The position numbers were made by a program, and so were the translations under genes. DNA of 64,000 bases, taken from the NCBI RefSeq assembly GCF_001411555.2, contig NC_049905.1, positions 5,642,001 through 5,706,000 on the forward strand. Reading direction: 5' to 3'. Positions 32,901-44,552 of this stretch are shown here, in pieces. Positions within the stretch are counted from its first letter, which is position 1. Each line of letters begins with the position of its first letter. The notes beneath the pieces were generated by a model. That model saw nothing but the letters and a program-made list of their open reading frames with translations. It had not been told where the DNA came from and ran no database searches. This DNA is from Juglans regia. Its lineage: Eukaryota > Streptophyta > Magnoliopsida > Fagales > Juglandaceae.

Positions 32901-34221
32901 ATTAGTTATTTAGTATAAAGCAAATTTAGTATAAAATAATAATACGATAATAAACACTAAGAACTAAGAAACCAAGGCCTAAGAAGCCAAAACGGCGCAG
33001 TTTAGTATAAAACAGGACCTAAACGGTGCCGTTTAAGTCCAAGAGGGGAAGAATTTTGAAACTGAGTTGCGTGAAACGGCGTTTGAGTCTAATTTCAATC
33101 CAAACGGTGCCGTTTCAACATTAGTTTTGGACCTTTGGTCCCCCCCTCACTTCCCCAGTTTGCCCCCTCTCCCCCGAAAGGAGATTTTGCGAAGTGGGAA
33201 ACCCTAGCCCCTCTCCGTCACATCCCCCTCCTCCAGCCCCTCAGACGCCTCCCTCCGTCGCATATTTTGGTACTCTCTCTCTCTCTTTGGTTTTTATTTT
33301 CAATTTTGATGGTGTTGCTTGAGTGTTGATTTTGGTTTTTATTGCCGATTGTCAGTGACTCAGTTTGTGGTTAGTGGCTACTAACTTACTGGTTTCTGAT
33401 GTATTTTGGAATTGGGATGTGGCCCAGTGTATTTTGGTTGTATAGTTACAGAGAAAAACAGAGACTTCTTGATTTTGATGGAGATTTCTTAATTTTTTGT
33501 TTGAACATGATAGTTGACGATGTGACGTTGAACATGGAGATTTCTTCATTTTTTGTTTGAACATGATAGTGCACGTGTTACTGTGATTGTGAGTGTGTGT
33601 GTGCGCATGCTTTTACATGCACCAAGCTAATATTGTTTTCAACCAACAATGCTTTTAAAAGTAATGTCCAGCATTATGGAAGCAAATTATGGTTTTATGA
33701 CTTGTTTTATGGTTGATATTGTGATTTTGTTGGAGTGGGGTTTGTGACTTTGTTGCATGGTTACTGTTTTTGTTGGTTGAAGACTTGAAGTAGTTGTATT
33801 TTATTCGAAGCACAATGGAAGTTTGTAATTTTCAATGTGTCATGCATTCCATTTCCATCTGTGAATTTATTAATTAATTTTATAACTATGGGATCCCTTA
33901 AATTAATCTAACTAGGATTCGTGTCCAAATGTTTAAATTAGATAAGTAATTATATATTGTAAATGATTCTATAGTTTATGGTGTAGTACTATACTCACGA
34001 ATAATCCAAAAACTTAAAATTCGAGAGTTGGACTAATTTGGAAAAAAAAAAAAACATCATTTCTTGGTGGAAAAAGTCTTGTACATATATATACACACAC
34101 ATATATATACTAATAATGTAATATACTTATTTTCTTTTACAAGGCTTTAACACTGTATTTTAATGTTTGTTTTTTAATTCTTTTCTCCTTTTGTCTTGTT
34201 TGTCTTGACTTCTTTTTATAG

Positions 34222-36544
34222 ATGGAGTCTTTTACAAATGATGTGCAAGAGTCAACACCAAACATGCATCCACCCCCACCCCCACCCCCACCCCCACCCA
34301 TATCCAATGTAAGTGATCAATCAGTTGGTGGGTTACAAAGAAGTAGAGTTAGATCGTTTGTTTGGGATCCCTTTACAAAAATTTCAAAAGGTGATCCAAG
34401 TAAACCTAGGGCTGCATATAATTATTGTGGTGCTTCGTATGTATGTGATACGAAGACCAATGTACGAATAACATGAAGTATCACATTGAGCACTAATGTA
34501 AAAAATGTCAATTTAAGAAGACGGATAAATCTCAGATAACTCTAGGTTGGAAGGTGGAGGGAGGAAGTGGTAATGGTAGTGGGGGACTTGTGCCTATTGC
34601 ATTTAGTATTGAGGCTTGCCGACAAATCTTAGTAGAGATGATTATTCTTAATGAGTTGCCCTTTAGGCATGTTGAAGGGGAGGGTTTTAGGAAGTTTATG
34701 CTTGTGGTTTGCCCTAAGTGGATAGGGATTCCATCCCGTATGATGGTTGCTAAGGATTGTTTTAATTTGTTTTTAAAAGAAAAATAAAAATTAAGAAATG
34801 CTTTTCGAGAGTAGCGAATTTCTCTCACCACGGATACATGGACATCCATGTAAAACCTAATTTATATGTGTTTTACAGCACATTTTATTGATGATGACTG
34901 GAAGTTACACAAGATGATTATTTCCTTTTGTTTGGTTGAAAATCATAAGGGTGATACCCTTGGTACGGGCATAGAGATGTATTTGCATGATTAGGGGCGA
35001 CCAAAAACACTTGTACTCACACTTAATAATACAAGTTCTAATAATGTAGCTGTTTTTTATTTGAAAAAAAAAATAAAGTATAGGAGAGACACGATCTTGG
35101 AACATGAATTCTTGCATGTTTGATGTTGTGCCCACATTTTGAAATTAATCGTTCGTGAGGGGTTAAAAGAATATGATGAGTTTATTGTGAATGTGAGTGG
35201 TGTTGTGAAGTATATTAAATCCTCCCTTCAAATGTGGAGTACATTTCATAAATGTGTGGGGTTGGAAGATATTCAATCTAAAAACTAAGTTTGCCTAGAT
35301 GTACCGACTATGTCTATCTTATGTTGGAGAGAGTTTCAAAATTTAAAAGGGTTTTTGATCGGTTGAAGGAAGAAGATTTGTGCTTCCTTAGTAGTATTAG
35401 AGATGATAATGATGATGACGATAATATCGATGATGAAAATGTAGACCATGTGGTGAATATGAGAAAGTCAAAGAAGTTAAGGCCTTCCAATGCATCCGAT
35501 TGAGCGAAGGTATAGTTGTTTGTGAGGTTCCTTACATTATTTTATGATGCAACTTTAAAATTCTCAAGGGGTGAATATATAACTTGTCATATTTTTTCCT
35601 CGGAGTTTATTATTATTAAAGATGCCATTAACATGGAGTGTAAAGAACGAAACCCCGTGGTGGGCTTAATGACCATAAATATGATGAGAAAGTTTGACAA
35701 GTATTGAGAGAACTTGGAAAATGAGAATATGTTGCTCTATGTTGGTGTTCTTCTTGATCCTTGCTGCAAGATGTGATACCTTGATTTTGGGTTGGAAAAA
35801 ATGTATGCACATAATCATGCAAAAAAAATTGATTTCAGTTGAAAGGTGAAAAATGCATTTATCCGCATATATGAGGCATACAAGGAAAATGAAGAATGAC
35901 ATTCTCCTCAGTGCACAAGTTCCCAACATGAAGATGTAGCTCCTTCAGCTAACAAGGTGGCTAGTAGAAAGGCAAAAATGATGGCTGAATTTAAGCAACA
36001 GTTGCAGTCAGAAGATAGTTTGGAAAGTAAATCAGAGCTTGATAACTATTTAGCTGAAAGATGTGAGGATGAAGATGATAGTTTTGGCCTTCTAATTTGG
36101 CGGAAGGTGAATTCAATTAGATATCGCGTACTTTCAAAGGTTGCACGTGATATACTTGCAATACCGGTATCTACTATGGCCCCTGAATTTACATTTAGCA
36201 CTGCAGGTCGTGTACTTGACCCTTTTCGAAATAGTTTAAATCCAATGAGTGTTGAGGGTCTCATATGTGCACAAAATTGACTTTGTTCTTCTTCTACTCC
36301 AATAAGCCTTAGGACTTTAATGAATGATGTGGAGGAATTTAAGAAGCAGCTGGATATGGGTATGTAATAAAATTATCTTTGATATCTTTTGTAATTTATT
36401 TTGTCTTATCTTCTATGTTATGTAACTTTATTTAACTTGTTTTGTTTTAAATTTTTATGGATAGAACTTGTTAGGGACCCGAACTTTGTTGATTCTGTGG
36501 AGGGGTCAAATTCAATGCCTACTGGCCTTACACCCAATGATTAA
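34222..36544 (+). pseudogene. hAT transposase (zf-BED, RNase-H-like core, hAT dimerisation), multiply disrupted
   Basis: Start ATG at 34222 follows a splice-like TTTTTATAG. The N-terminus has a (CCACCC)n-coded proline run and a degenerate BED finger (RSFVWDPFTKISKGD ... YNYCGASYVC). Broken frames continue through the core (34554-34787; LTTDTWTSM near 34830; CCAHILKLIVREGLKEYDEF near 35125-35185; 35291-35503; 35516-35707). The C-terminal dimerisation domain is at 35957-36280 (ELDNYLAER; WRKVNSIRYRVLSKVARDIL; STAGRVLDPFRNSL), ending at an in-frame TGA before the last residues. A GTATGT donor at 36360 and TATGGATAG acceptor ending 36464 still join a short final exon to the TAA at 36542-36544. 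Several stops and frameshifts make it inactive. Confidence 0.88.
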
Positions 36545-39500
36545 AGACTAAAGGGGTGAGAAGATTGTTGGTAAGCTAGGCTCTGATAATCTCTTTATGT
36601 GGGTTATGATTTATTAATCTGTCTATATTTGTTTAGTGGGATGCATGTGGGGATTGTGTTCCATGTGAAGTGTTTATGTTAGCTGGATATTTATTGTCTA
36701 TTCCTTTTTCACTCCCAAGTGTGGTGTTGAGGATTTGGTTTTTCATAATGCAACTTTAATATGAAAAATCTTGTTTATTTGCCATAAGATATATGATTTG
36801 TAAGTTTTGGGTACTGACAATTTGACAAGTCATAAGATTTTTGGTTTTTGGTATTTTTCATTTTGGGTTCTTGGTAACTTTTGCTTTATTGCATAAATGG
36901 AATTTCTTACATGGGAAGTGGGAACTTGAGCTCTAGTACTTAAGCAGATATGAACGTCACTCCTCTTTAAAAATTGGCTAGAATATTACTAACTAGTTTT
37001 ACCCATTATATGTTAACTACTTAAGTTGTTAAGTTGTTAAGTTTTGGATTGTAATTTGTAATAACTTTTGTATTATTATTATTATTTAGTTTTTTAGATA
37101 GATTAGTTTTTGTTTTTTTTTCAAGATCAAGTTTTTTTTAGTAGTTTTAGCTAAAATCAAATTTGAAAAAAAAAATCAAATTTACATGGGCTGAATGACC
37201 AATTTTAAGCATGTCTAGACTGGATGGACCAACCCTGGACCGGACCAGACCGGACCGGACCGAAATGGACCGAACCGGTCCTATACCTTACTCGGTTTGG
37301 TCCAGGGTGGAAAATTCCTGGACCGAATAGGTGTGATCCGATCTACAAAATTGCCCAAGACCGAAACGAACCGGACCTAAATCACCCCTATTCCTTATCG
37401 TAAAAAATAACCAAACAAAGGATATTCTATTTTAGTGGGAAATATTGATTATTAATATTTTAATAGTTAATAATAATTAATTATCAAGAGTACAAAATGA
37501 TTGATAATTTAAAAGAAAAGTGATTTGTATAAATTTCAAACAGATAAATTTAGAGCAATTTTTTTGTAAAAAAGCAGACATCATCATAAAAAAATATAAA
37601 AAAAAATATTTTTTTAATGGGATCTACATTTTTACAAATAGTTTATGTGGTACTTATTTATTTAAAACTTGTACCTATCATTACTCAATTTAAAAAATAA
37701 CGTGTTATTTCAAATAAATTGATATAATCCCAAATAATTGTTTTAATTAAGGTTTATTTAATGTCCAATATAGAAAAAGAAATCTGGAATGAAAACAAAA
37801 CATATTGGAAATAAAAAGTGTTTTTTAATGATATTATAAATTTTTTATTTTTTTAAAAAATATTTATAATGATTAAAAAAATATATAAATAATAATAATA
37901 AAATATAACGTTTGAGACAATTTTTTCGGAACAAATCTTCGGATCCCGTAGCATTACTCTATTGGAAATCCATAAATAGAAGGGAACAACTGGCACAAAG
38001 GTGACGTGGATAAATGTGGACGAAAAAAGTTGGGGGGCGGTGGAGGTAGCTTTAACGTTAAAAATCAGGCTATTTGTGGTGGTTTTGTTTGAGGGAAGGT
38101 AGGTAAGTGGTGGTGCCATTTGTTCCACGTCCCTTTTCATGGTAGTAGGTAAGGTTAGCCTTTTGAACCCGTCTTCCCCTTTCCATTTTATCCATATCCT
38201 TAATTACAAAAATCAAATCATCTTATCTTATATAATATTTATAATTTTATTAAATTTTTATATAAAAGATAATAAATAATTTAATTTTTTCAAATTATAA
38301 AATAAAAAAATATTAAAAAAAATATTCTAACAATATTTTATTAAACTTTTAATTTTTATTTTATTTCATCTGTATAACCAAACGAAACCATCTTTTACGT
38401 CTCATGATTATTATTGTTATTATTTTTAGAAATATTTTAATCACAAAAAGATTACATAAAAATAATCTTCTAAATTAACATGGTTTGACGTGGTTCGTCA
38501 GATTTTAAAATCATTTTTCTTATAAAGTGGATTTAATAGATCATATGAAGTGATGTTAGCGTCAGAGTTTATTTTTGTAAAATCTCTTTGTATTTATAGT
38601 ACTTCTCAAATTTTTTTCAGAAATTATCTTATTTCAGTAGATTTACTCTGTATCAATTAGTATTTATTCTCACACTTTATATTTATAATTTTTTTTATAG
38701 GATATGAAAGCCTTTTTTTTATAAAATATGTGATTATTTTTTATAAAATATGAGGTGTGAGATAATTAAAATAATAAATTAGAACGAAATTTTCAATGGC
38801 AAAAAGTTCAGACATTTTAGTGACGACATGGATTTTGGACGACATGGTTCCCCTTATTTAAGATTTCACTTTAGAGGGTCTATTGGATTTTGTACTCTAT
38901 AACTAGTTTTGATCATCAAATAATAATATTCCAATTAAGATTTGGCAATAAGTTTGTGTCACGTTAATTTTTTTTTTATATCTTAAAAGTAAGACTAACT
39001 AATAATGCCATCATGCATAAGGAAAATGATAATTGAATAGTATAATGGGTCGATTTTAATGATTAGGACGTAAAATATAAAATTGAAAAATAATGGTAGT
39101 GTTCATTCTATATTTTATAATTTTCAATCAAATTTGTTGATGCAACACACATTATCAGAAATAATCACTTGAGTAAATAATCACTTAAAATATATCACAT
39201 TAAGCTTAAGAAATAATAAAATTGAAGATGAAAAATATTATTTATTTATTTACCGAATGCAATATTTATAATTTTTTGTTGATGCAACACACATTAAGTG
39301 GTTTCATATATCAATTATTTAAGTAAATAATCACTTAAAATACATCCCATTACACTTAAGAAATAATAAATTTGAGGATGAAAAATAATATTTATTTATT
39401 CACCAAATGCAATATTTATTATATATGCATCTAAAAAATAATAATAATATTAGATACAATCTTATAATTTATAGACTTTGTCCTACACACTTCATTTGAA

Positions 39501-41140
39501 ATTATTTTTTTAATAATTAATCTCATTTGTTTTTAAAAGAAATGTGGCATATTTATATACTATAATTACAAATATTATTTTTTTAAAAAAAAAAATAGTG
39601 CCTAATTTTAAAATTCAATTTTTTTAATATTTAGTGTGGGGCCCATTAAAATTATTAGGAAAATTAATATATAAGGTCCAAGTGTGTAAGGTGGAACCAA
39701 CACGTAGGACGACTGATGTTAGGATTATTGGGGGGTAGGTAGCATGTGAGAGAGCTAACTCCAGAAGACTCTAACGACGCCGTCAGACATAACGGCATTT
39801 CAGCCGGCGAGCTGAAGCTAAGCTACCCATTCCTTTATAAAGCTCAAGCCTTCCTGCAGAATTTGAGAATATCTAGATTTGACTTTTCTCTAATTTTTTT
39901 TTTTTCATGATGCAATCTTTTTATTTTTAAATATTATCTATTAAAAAATATTACGACTGCGGATTTTAGAATCATTAGACGCGTTAATTACTCCAGCACA
40001 TTCGTGAAAGTTGACTTTTATTTTTATGTTTATGTTGTCCTGGTCAGGTACTTTGAAAATAAAAACCCTATACATCACCTTACTATTTTTTTTTATTTAT
40101 CTTATGACATATTTATTATTATTTAATATTTTTTTATTAAATACTTTTTTATTATCTAATAATAATAAAATACCACTTCTTATTTAGTAAAATAAAAATA
40201 AAATGAAAGTGTAGTGTATATTATTACTTATTTGAAAATAGGTACTACAATATCTAGTGATAAAACAAATTTAAAAAATGATATTTGTAATCGTGAAATG
40301 CACAAATACTGCGTAATTGTTTTGAAATAAGTGAGTAAATATGAGATCTACATAATAAAAATTATTTTTTTAATAGTGAATCATATTTTTTTTCAAAAAA
40401 ATTGTAGAACACTTGCATACTCTATGACTGCATTTAACATTATTCAAAAATTTATTTAATATTATTTATATAAATTAGATATAATTTTAGAATATGTAAG
40501 ACCTTGTTTAGTTACGCAAATGAGATGAGAAATAGGAAAAAAAAATGAGATAAGAAATATATGTTAATAGTTGTAAGATAGTTTGTAACTAGTAGTGAAA
40601 TTGTTTGATTTAAGATGCTTTATGAGATTTTAGAAAATGAGAAAAAAAAAGTTGAATAAATATATTATAAAATTAAAAAATATTTTTAGAATATAAATTT
40701 TTAATATTATTTTTATTTTGGTATTTGAAACAGTTGAATTATTATTTTTTTGTTTAGAAATTTCGAAAAGTTGTAATGATTAGATGAAAAAATTTGAATT
40801 TAAAATTAAAAAATATTTATATTTGAATGGCGTTTGGATGTTGAGATGAGATAGTTTGTAAAATCAAATAAAATCTAAATCTCATGCACTTCTTTTTAAA
40901 AAAAGGTACGATTTACTATTAAAAGAATAATTTTTTTATATAAATTTTATATATACTTATTATTTTAAAAAAGAATACACAAAACTTAAAGAAAAATAGT
41001 CAAAGCATCCTATGAATTAGCTAGTTGGAGTGCCGTGATCTTGCGAGGAAAAAAAAAAATATATATTTGTTCGATCTTTAGAGGTGGAAAGGAATTTTGT
41101 TTGAATTTAAACAACGAGAGATAAATATATAAATTGAGTT

Positions 41141-41175
<35 letters not shown>

Positions 41176-41397
41176 TTACATAAATAACAATTTTATACAT
41201 CTATTTCTCTTTAAAAGAATCTTTATCAATCTCGACGAAGACTTTTGCGCCTCCACATGCTCGTCATATTAGGAGGATTTATATATATATACATACATAT
41301 ATATATATATAGTACGGATCGAATGGAGTGCGTACCTTCATCTATGATTTTCTTTTTTCTTTAATTCTTTCATTTTGTTCATCATCATAAACGCTTA

Positions 41398-41625
41398 GGG
41401 CAGGTTTGGGGCATAAAACAAAATACAAAATTCTTATCTCATCTCATCTTATCATTACACTTTTTTCAAATCTCCATATAAAATATAATAAACAATTCAA
41501 TTTTTTCAAATCTCAATACACATTTTTCAAATCTCAAAATAATAATAATATTAAAACTTAATATTTTAAACTTTAAAACAAAACATAAAATTCTCATCTC
41601 ACCTTCCAAACCTACTCTTACTCTC
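41398..41625 (+). mobile_element. T1-family MITE upstream of C4H
   Basis: Begins GGGCAGGTTTGGGGC and ends CTTCCAAACCTACTC, so GGTTTGG/CCAAACC are inverted at the ends. Interior CTTATCTCATCTCATCTTAT and ATATAATAAACAATTCAAT match the family, with an internal repeat of TTTTTCAAATCTCAATA. Confidence 0.7.
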
Positions 41626-43729
41626 TTTAATTTAGAAATTAGAGTAGAAATCTTGAAATACTTGAGACGGGAAAAATAATAATAATAAAAATCCTGCAGG
41701 ATGCTTAGGTGGCAGTGTGCCCCTCGTGGCCAAGTTGCATAAAAAAGGTAACATTAATGAGTCATTATATATAGATTAATGCTATTTATAAGTTTTAAAT
41801 AAATAAATTTAAAGTAAATCTTTTATAAAAATATGGATTCAAGAGTTCGTACAAGACTTTATCTATCTAGAGTTTTGTATAAATCATTCTTTTTTATATA
41901 TGTGGACAAGTAATAACAAGATTGCATCAAACGCAACAATCATTATATAAGGACGATTCTATCGTTGTTACATATAACATACAAACTAATGATAAAATCA
42001 AAAGTGATACGACTTTAAAAAAAATTGATTAAAAAGAATTGAAAAATTGACGTAACTTTATATAATATATTAGATTTAATATTTTATAATTAAAATAATT
42101 TTATAATCTAACATATAATATTAAACAACATCAATTTATTTTTATAAAATATTTTTGTAACAAAAATATTTAGATACTACGTATATATCTATCATTATCA
42201 AGGAGTAGTTTTCATTTCTCAAACTGAAAAACCAATAAAGAAGTAAAATTTAAGCAAGGAACGTTACCTATACGATAAGGGGCATTTAATTAGTGGCTAG
42301 CTAGTGCTCGCACGTAGATCTAGCAAGCAAGTTGACCAGTACCACAAGTTAGCATGTTTGACTGGAAATTAGTATACTGATCTTGGAAAGGAAACTTGCA
42401 CGTCAAGAAAGAAAGAAACAACAAAAGAGACGGCTTTGTGGGTATTTGAGCTTGGGTATATTATACGTACGATCAGAACTTGGATAGAGAATCTTTGATC
42501 CATCACTTGGAAGTTCAAAAATCTGAAGAATTAGGGTTTATTTTAGCAGGAGATGGGATGAAAATAGCAAGGGCTTGCCTGGTTTTCCACCCTCTATGGA
42601 AACTTCATCACTTGGGATATCATTTTCCTATTAATATTATGAAAAAATCTATTCATCAACTTAACTTTCATCATCCTCCCATCATCTCATAATGTAGTAT
42701 TAAATGATAAGTTTATAAGTGAAATATAATAAATAATCTCCAATCATCTAATGACACATCATAAGATGATGGAAGGATGATAGAAGTTGGGATGATGAGT
42801 AGCATTGCTCAATATTAAATACAAATCTTAAATAGATAAATCTCGTATAAGTTATTTATAAAAAGATGAAATCTCACTAATAGAATATGTTTTTTTATAT
42901 TTTTTTAAGTGAAATTTATTTTTTTATAAAAATTTAGACGAAACTTGGCTATTTTAAATTTATTCAAATCATATGATATATTTGTACGTTTAATTAACTA
43001 AACTGATCAGTACCCATCATGAATATTGTTTGAGTACGTACAGACACGACTATAGGAATTGTCAACATCAATCGGTCTGAATTTTTCTCGACGTCGAGAG
43101 TTTGCTACTATACATACGAAGTTTGGTTGGTTTGGCTGAGCAGATCAACTAACGATTGGTTCGACTGTCGTGGAAAGAAGAGGATGTATTTTCAGTAATT
43201 AATAAAGTAATGGGATTTTGAACTTTTCTTCCTCATGATCGGGGGGGTGTTTAATTGCATGCATTGAATTGGTTTGGCTAGCTGAACTGAAATTAAACGA
43301 TCGATTGGCTCGGCTTTTTTGGAGTTGGATGTATCTATATCGATCTAGCTACCTTTCAGTAATGAAGTAAAAATGATATCTGACCAAAATTAATTTACTT
43401 CTTATAGTTTTAATTGTATTTATTCATGACTTCACACATTTTAAATGATAATCATTTAAAACATTTTAAAAGTAAAATTTATATGAAAAAAATTTCATTT
43501 TCATTCGTACTGAGTTTTAATTTTTTATGGGATTTTGTCAGATAATGAGTTGATATGAGATGAGTTAAGATAAACGTTGAATAAAATATTATTTTTAATA
43601 TTATTATTATTTTAAAATTTAAAAAGTTGAGTTGTTTATTATATTTTATATGAGAATTTGAAAATATTATAATGATATGATAAAATGAGATGAGATGAAA
43701 CACTTAACTGTGTTTGATTGCAAGACTCA

Positions 43730-44155
43730 ATTGAGCTCAGTCTAATTTTAAGCTGAGTCTAACATCTAAACACCTAACTTTCAAATTACTAAACTCATTT
43801 CAACTCAAAACGTATGACTCATAACTTTTTTTTTAACTTAACACATCTTTATAAGTGGGACCCATAATTTTTTTAAACTTTTCATAAAAAGTATTAAACT
43901 CATCTTAACATTTAACCACATTTTAAACTCATTTAGATAGATTTCACATAATTCTCTCTACTATTAACTCACTATTATGAATAATGATATACTCACAATA
44001 TTTTATACAACATATTGTATAACAATGTGTTAAATAAAGAGTATTTTTATAAAATATCTTATAAAAATAATATAATTTTATAAAAATATTTCTCATTTAA
44101 TATATTATTGTACAATATGTTGTACAAAATATGATGGGTTAATCATTTTCCTTTT
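43730..44155. repeat. Second AT-rich repeat family (T2), copy 1
   Basis: Shares with 48365-48720 the blocks GAGTCTAACATCTAAA / AGATATTTTTAAATATCTAA, AAATTATTAAA(C)TCATTTCAACTC, ..CACATCTTTATAAGTGGGAC / ACACCTCTTTACACGTAAAA.. and AACTTTTCATAAA. Both lie in C4H flanks. Neither has clear ends or an ORF. Probably a MITE family. Confidence 0.45.
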
Positions 44156-44264
44156 AAATTATACTCGTAGATCTTTTGTGATGGAATGACGAAATCAAAT
44201 AAAATTATTGATCTGAATATGGTATGTATGGAGAGCCAGGTCGCATTCGACATCTTCTCAGCTC

Positions 44265-44285
44265 ACCAACCTACACTCACCTACT
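44265..44285 (+). promoter_or_regulatory. AC-element-like MYB sites upstream of C4H
   Basis: ACCAACC at 44265-44271 equals the AC-II element, and ACCTACT at 44279-44285 is one base from AC-I (ACCTACC). AC elements are bound by R2R3-MYB regulators and are characteristic of phenylpropanoid and lignin gene promoters. They lie about 165-185 bp before the TATA-like sequence, the expected proximal-promoter position. Confidence 0.6.
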
Positions 44286-44447
44286 ACGCAAAGTGCCTTC
44301 TGCGTTTGTAGTTATACCAGTTTCGAGCCGACGTTACATCTGACTCACGCCGTTAACTCCAATAATCCCTTGTCCACTCCCCTTCTCGCACATGCTCACC
44401 AGAAATTTAAAATCTGTTCCATAGAAGAGCTGCTAGCCTCGCGTTCT

Positions 44448-44454
44448 TATAAAT
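44448..44454 (+). promoter_or_regulatory. TATA box of C4H
   Basis: TATAAAT, 99 bp before the ATG at 44553, within a pyrimidine/adenine-rich leader. This would give a 5' UTR of about 65-75 nt. No other TATA-like word lies closer. Confidence 0.6.
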
Positions 44455-44552
44455 CACACCCTTCAACCACCTACACCTCAGCCTCAGCACCATCTCCACC
44501 CCAACACTCCTGCTATCTGCCCTCTACCTTCTCTTCTTTCTTCATCACGAAA

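Larger units (their letters stand above)
31614..37398 (+). mobile_element. Full-length hAT transposon, decayed, with perfect 8-bp target duplication
   Basis: TTCCTTAT at 31614-31621 is exactly repeated at 37391-37398. The element (31622-37390, 5769 bp) begins TAGGGGTGAGAATC and ends ATCACCCCTA, so TAGGGGTGA is inverted at the two ends. Subterminal zones on both sides (31640-31795 and 37205-37375) are packed with GGTCCGG/CCGGACC. Between them lie an AT-rich zone with internal duplications (31860-32940), AAACGGTGCCGTTT-type palindromes (33000-33120), a less AT-rich leader and a zf-BED/hAT-dimerisation transposase pseudogene. The structure is that of an autonomous Ac-like element that has lost coding capacity. 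Confidence 0.93.
37391..44220. other. Gene-poor, MITE-rich intergenic region
   Basis: No supported gene in about 6.8 kb. T1-type MITEs are at about 38215-38395, 40500-40870, 41398-41625 and 43545-43730. A hairpin-MITE relative is at 40285-40430. An imperfect fold-back is at 42655-42800 (CATCATCCTCCCATCATCTC against GATGATGGAAGGATGATAGA). (TA)n tracts are at about 41143-41171 and 41281-41311. The less AT-rich patches at 37975-38160 and 39690-39860 have no recognisable coding frame; the latter contains CTTTATAAAGC but no gene follows. Confidence 0.6.

Noticed and set aside
31800..32990. Satellite or centromeric repeat array
   Set aside because: The AT-rich repetition is confined between the ends of one hAT element and consists of a few nested duplications, not a regular satellite.
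34222..34476. Host gene encoding a proline-rich protein
   Set aside because: The proline run is the N-terminus of the BED-finger transposase and lies within the hAT boundaries.
37853..38140. 95-codon minus-strand ORF next to the hAT
   Set aside because: Second half is AT-rich low-complexity; no family features and no neighbouring exons.
42480..42692. 70-codon ORF upstream of C4H
   Set aside because: It runs into the fold-back repeat at 42655-42800 and has no family match.
44370..44552. In-frame upstream ATG extending C4H by 61 residues
   Set aside because: The extension would precede the ER membrane anchor, is not found in C4H proteins, and overlaps the TATA box region at 44448; 44553 gives the canonical 505 residues.
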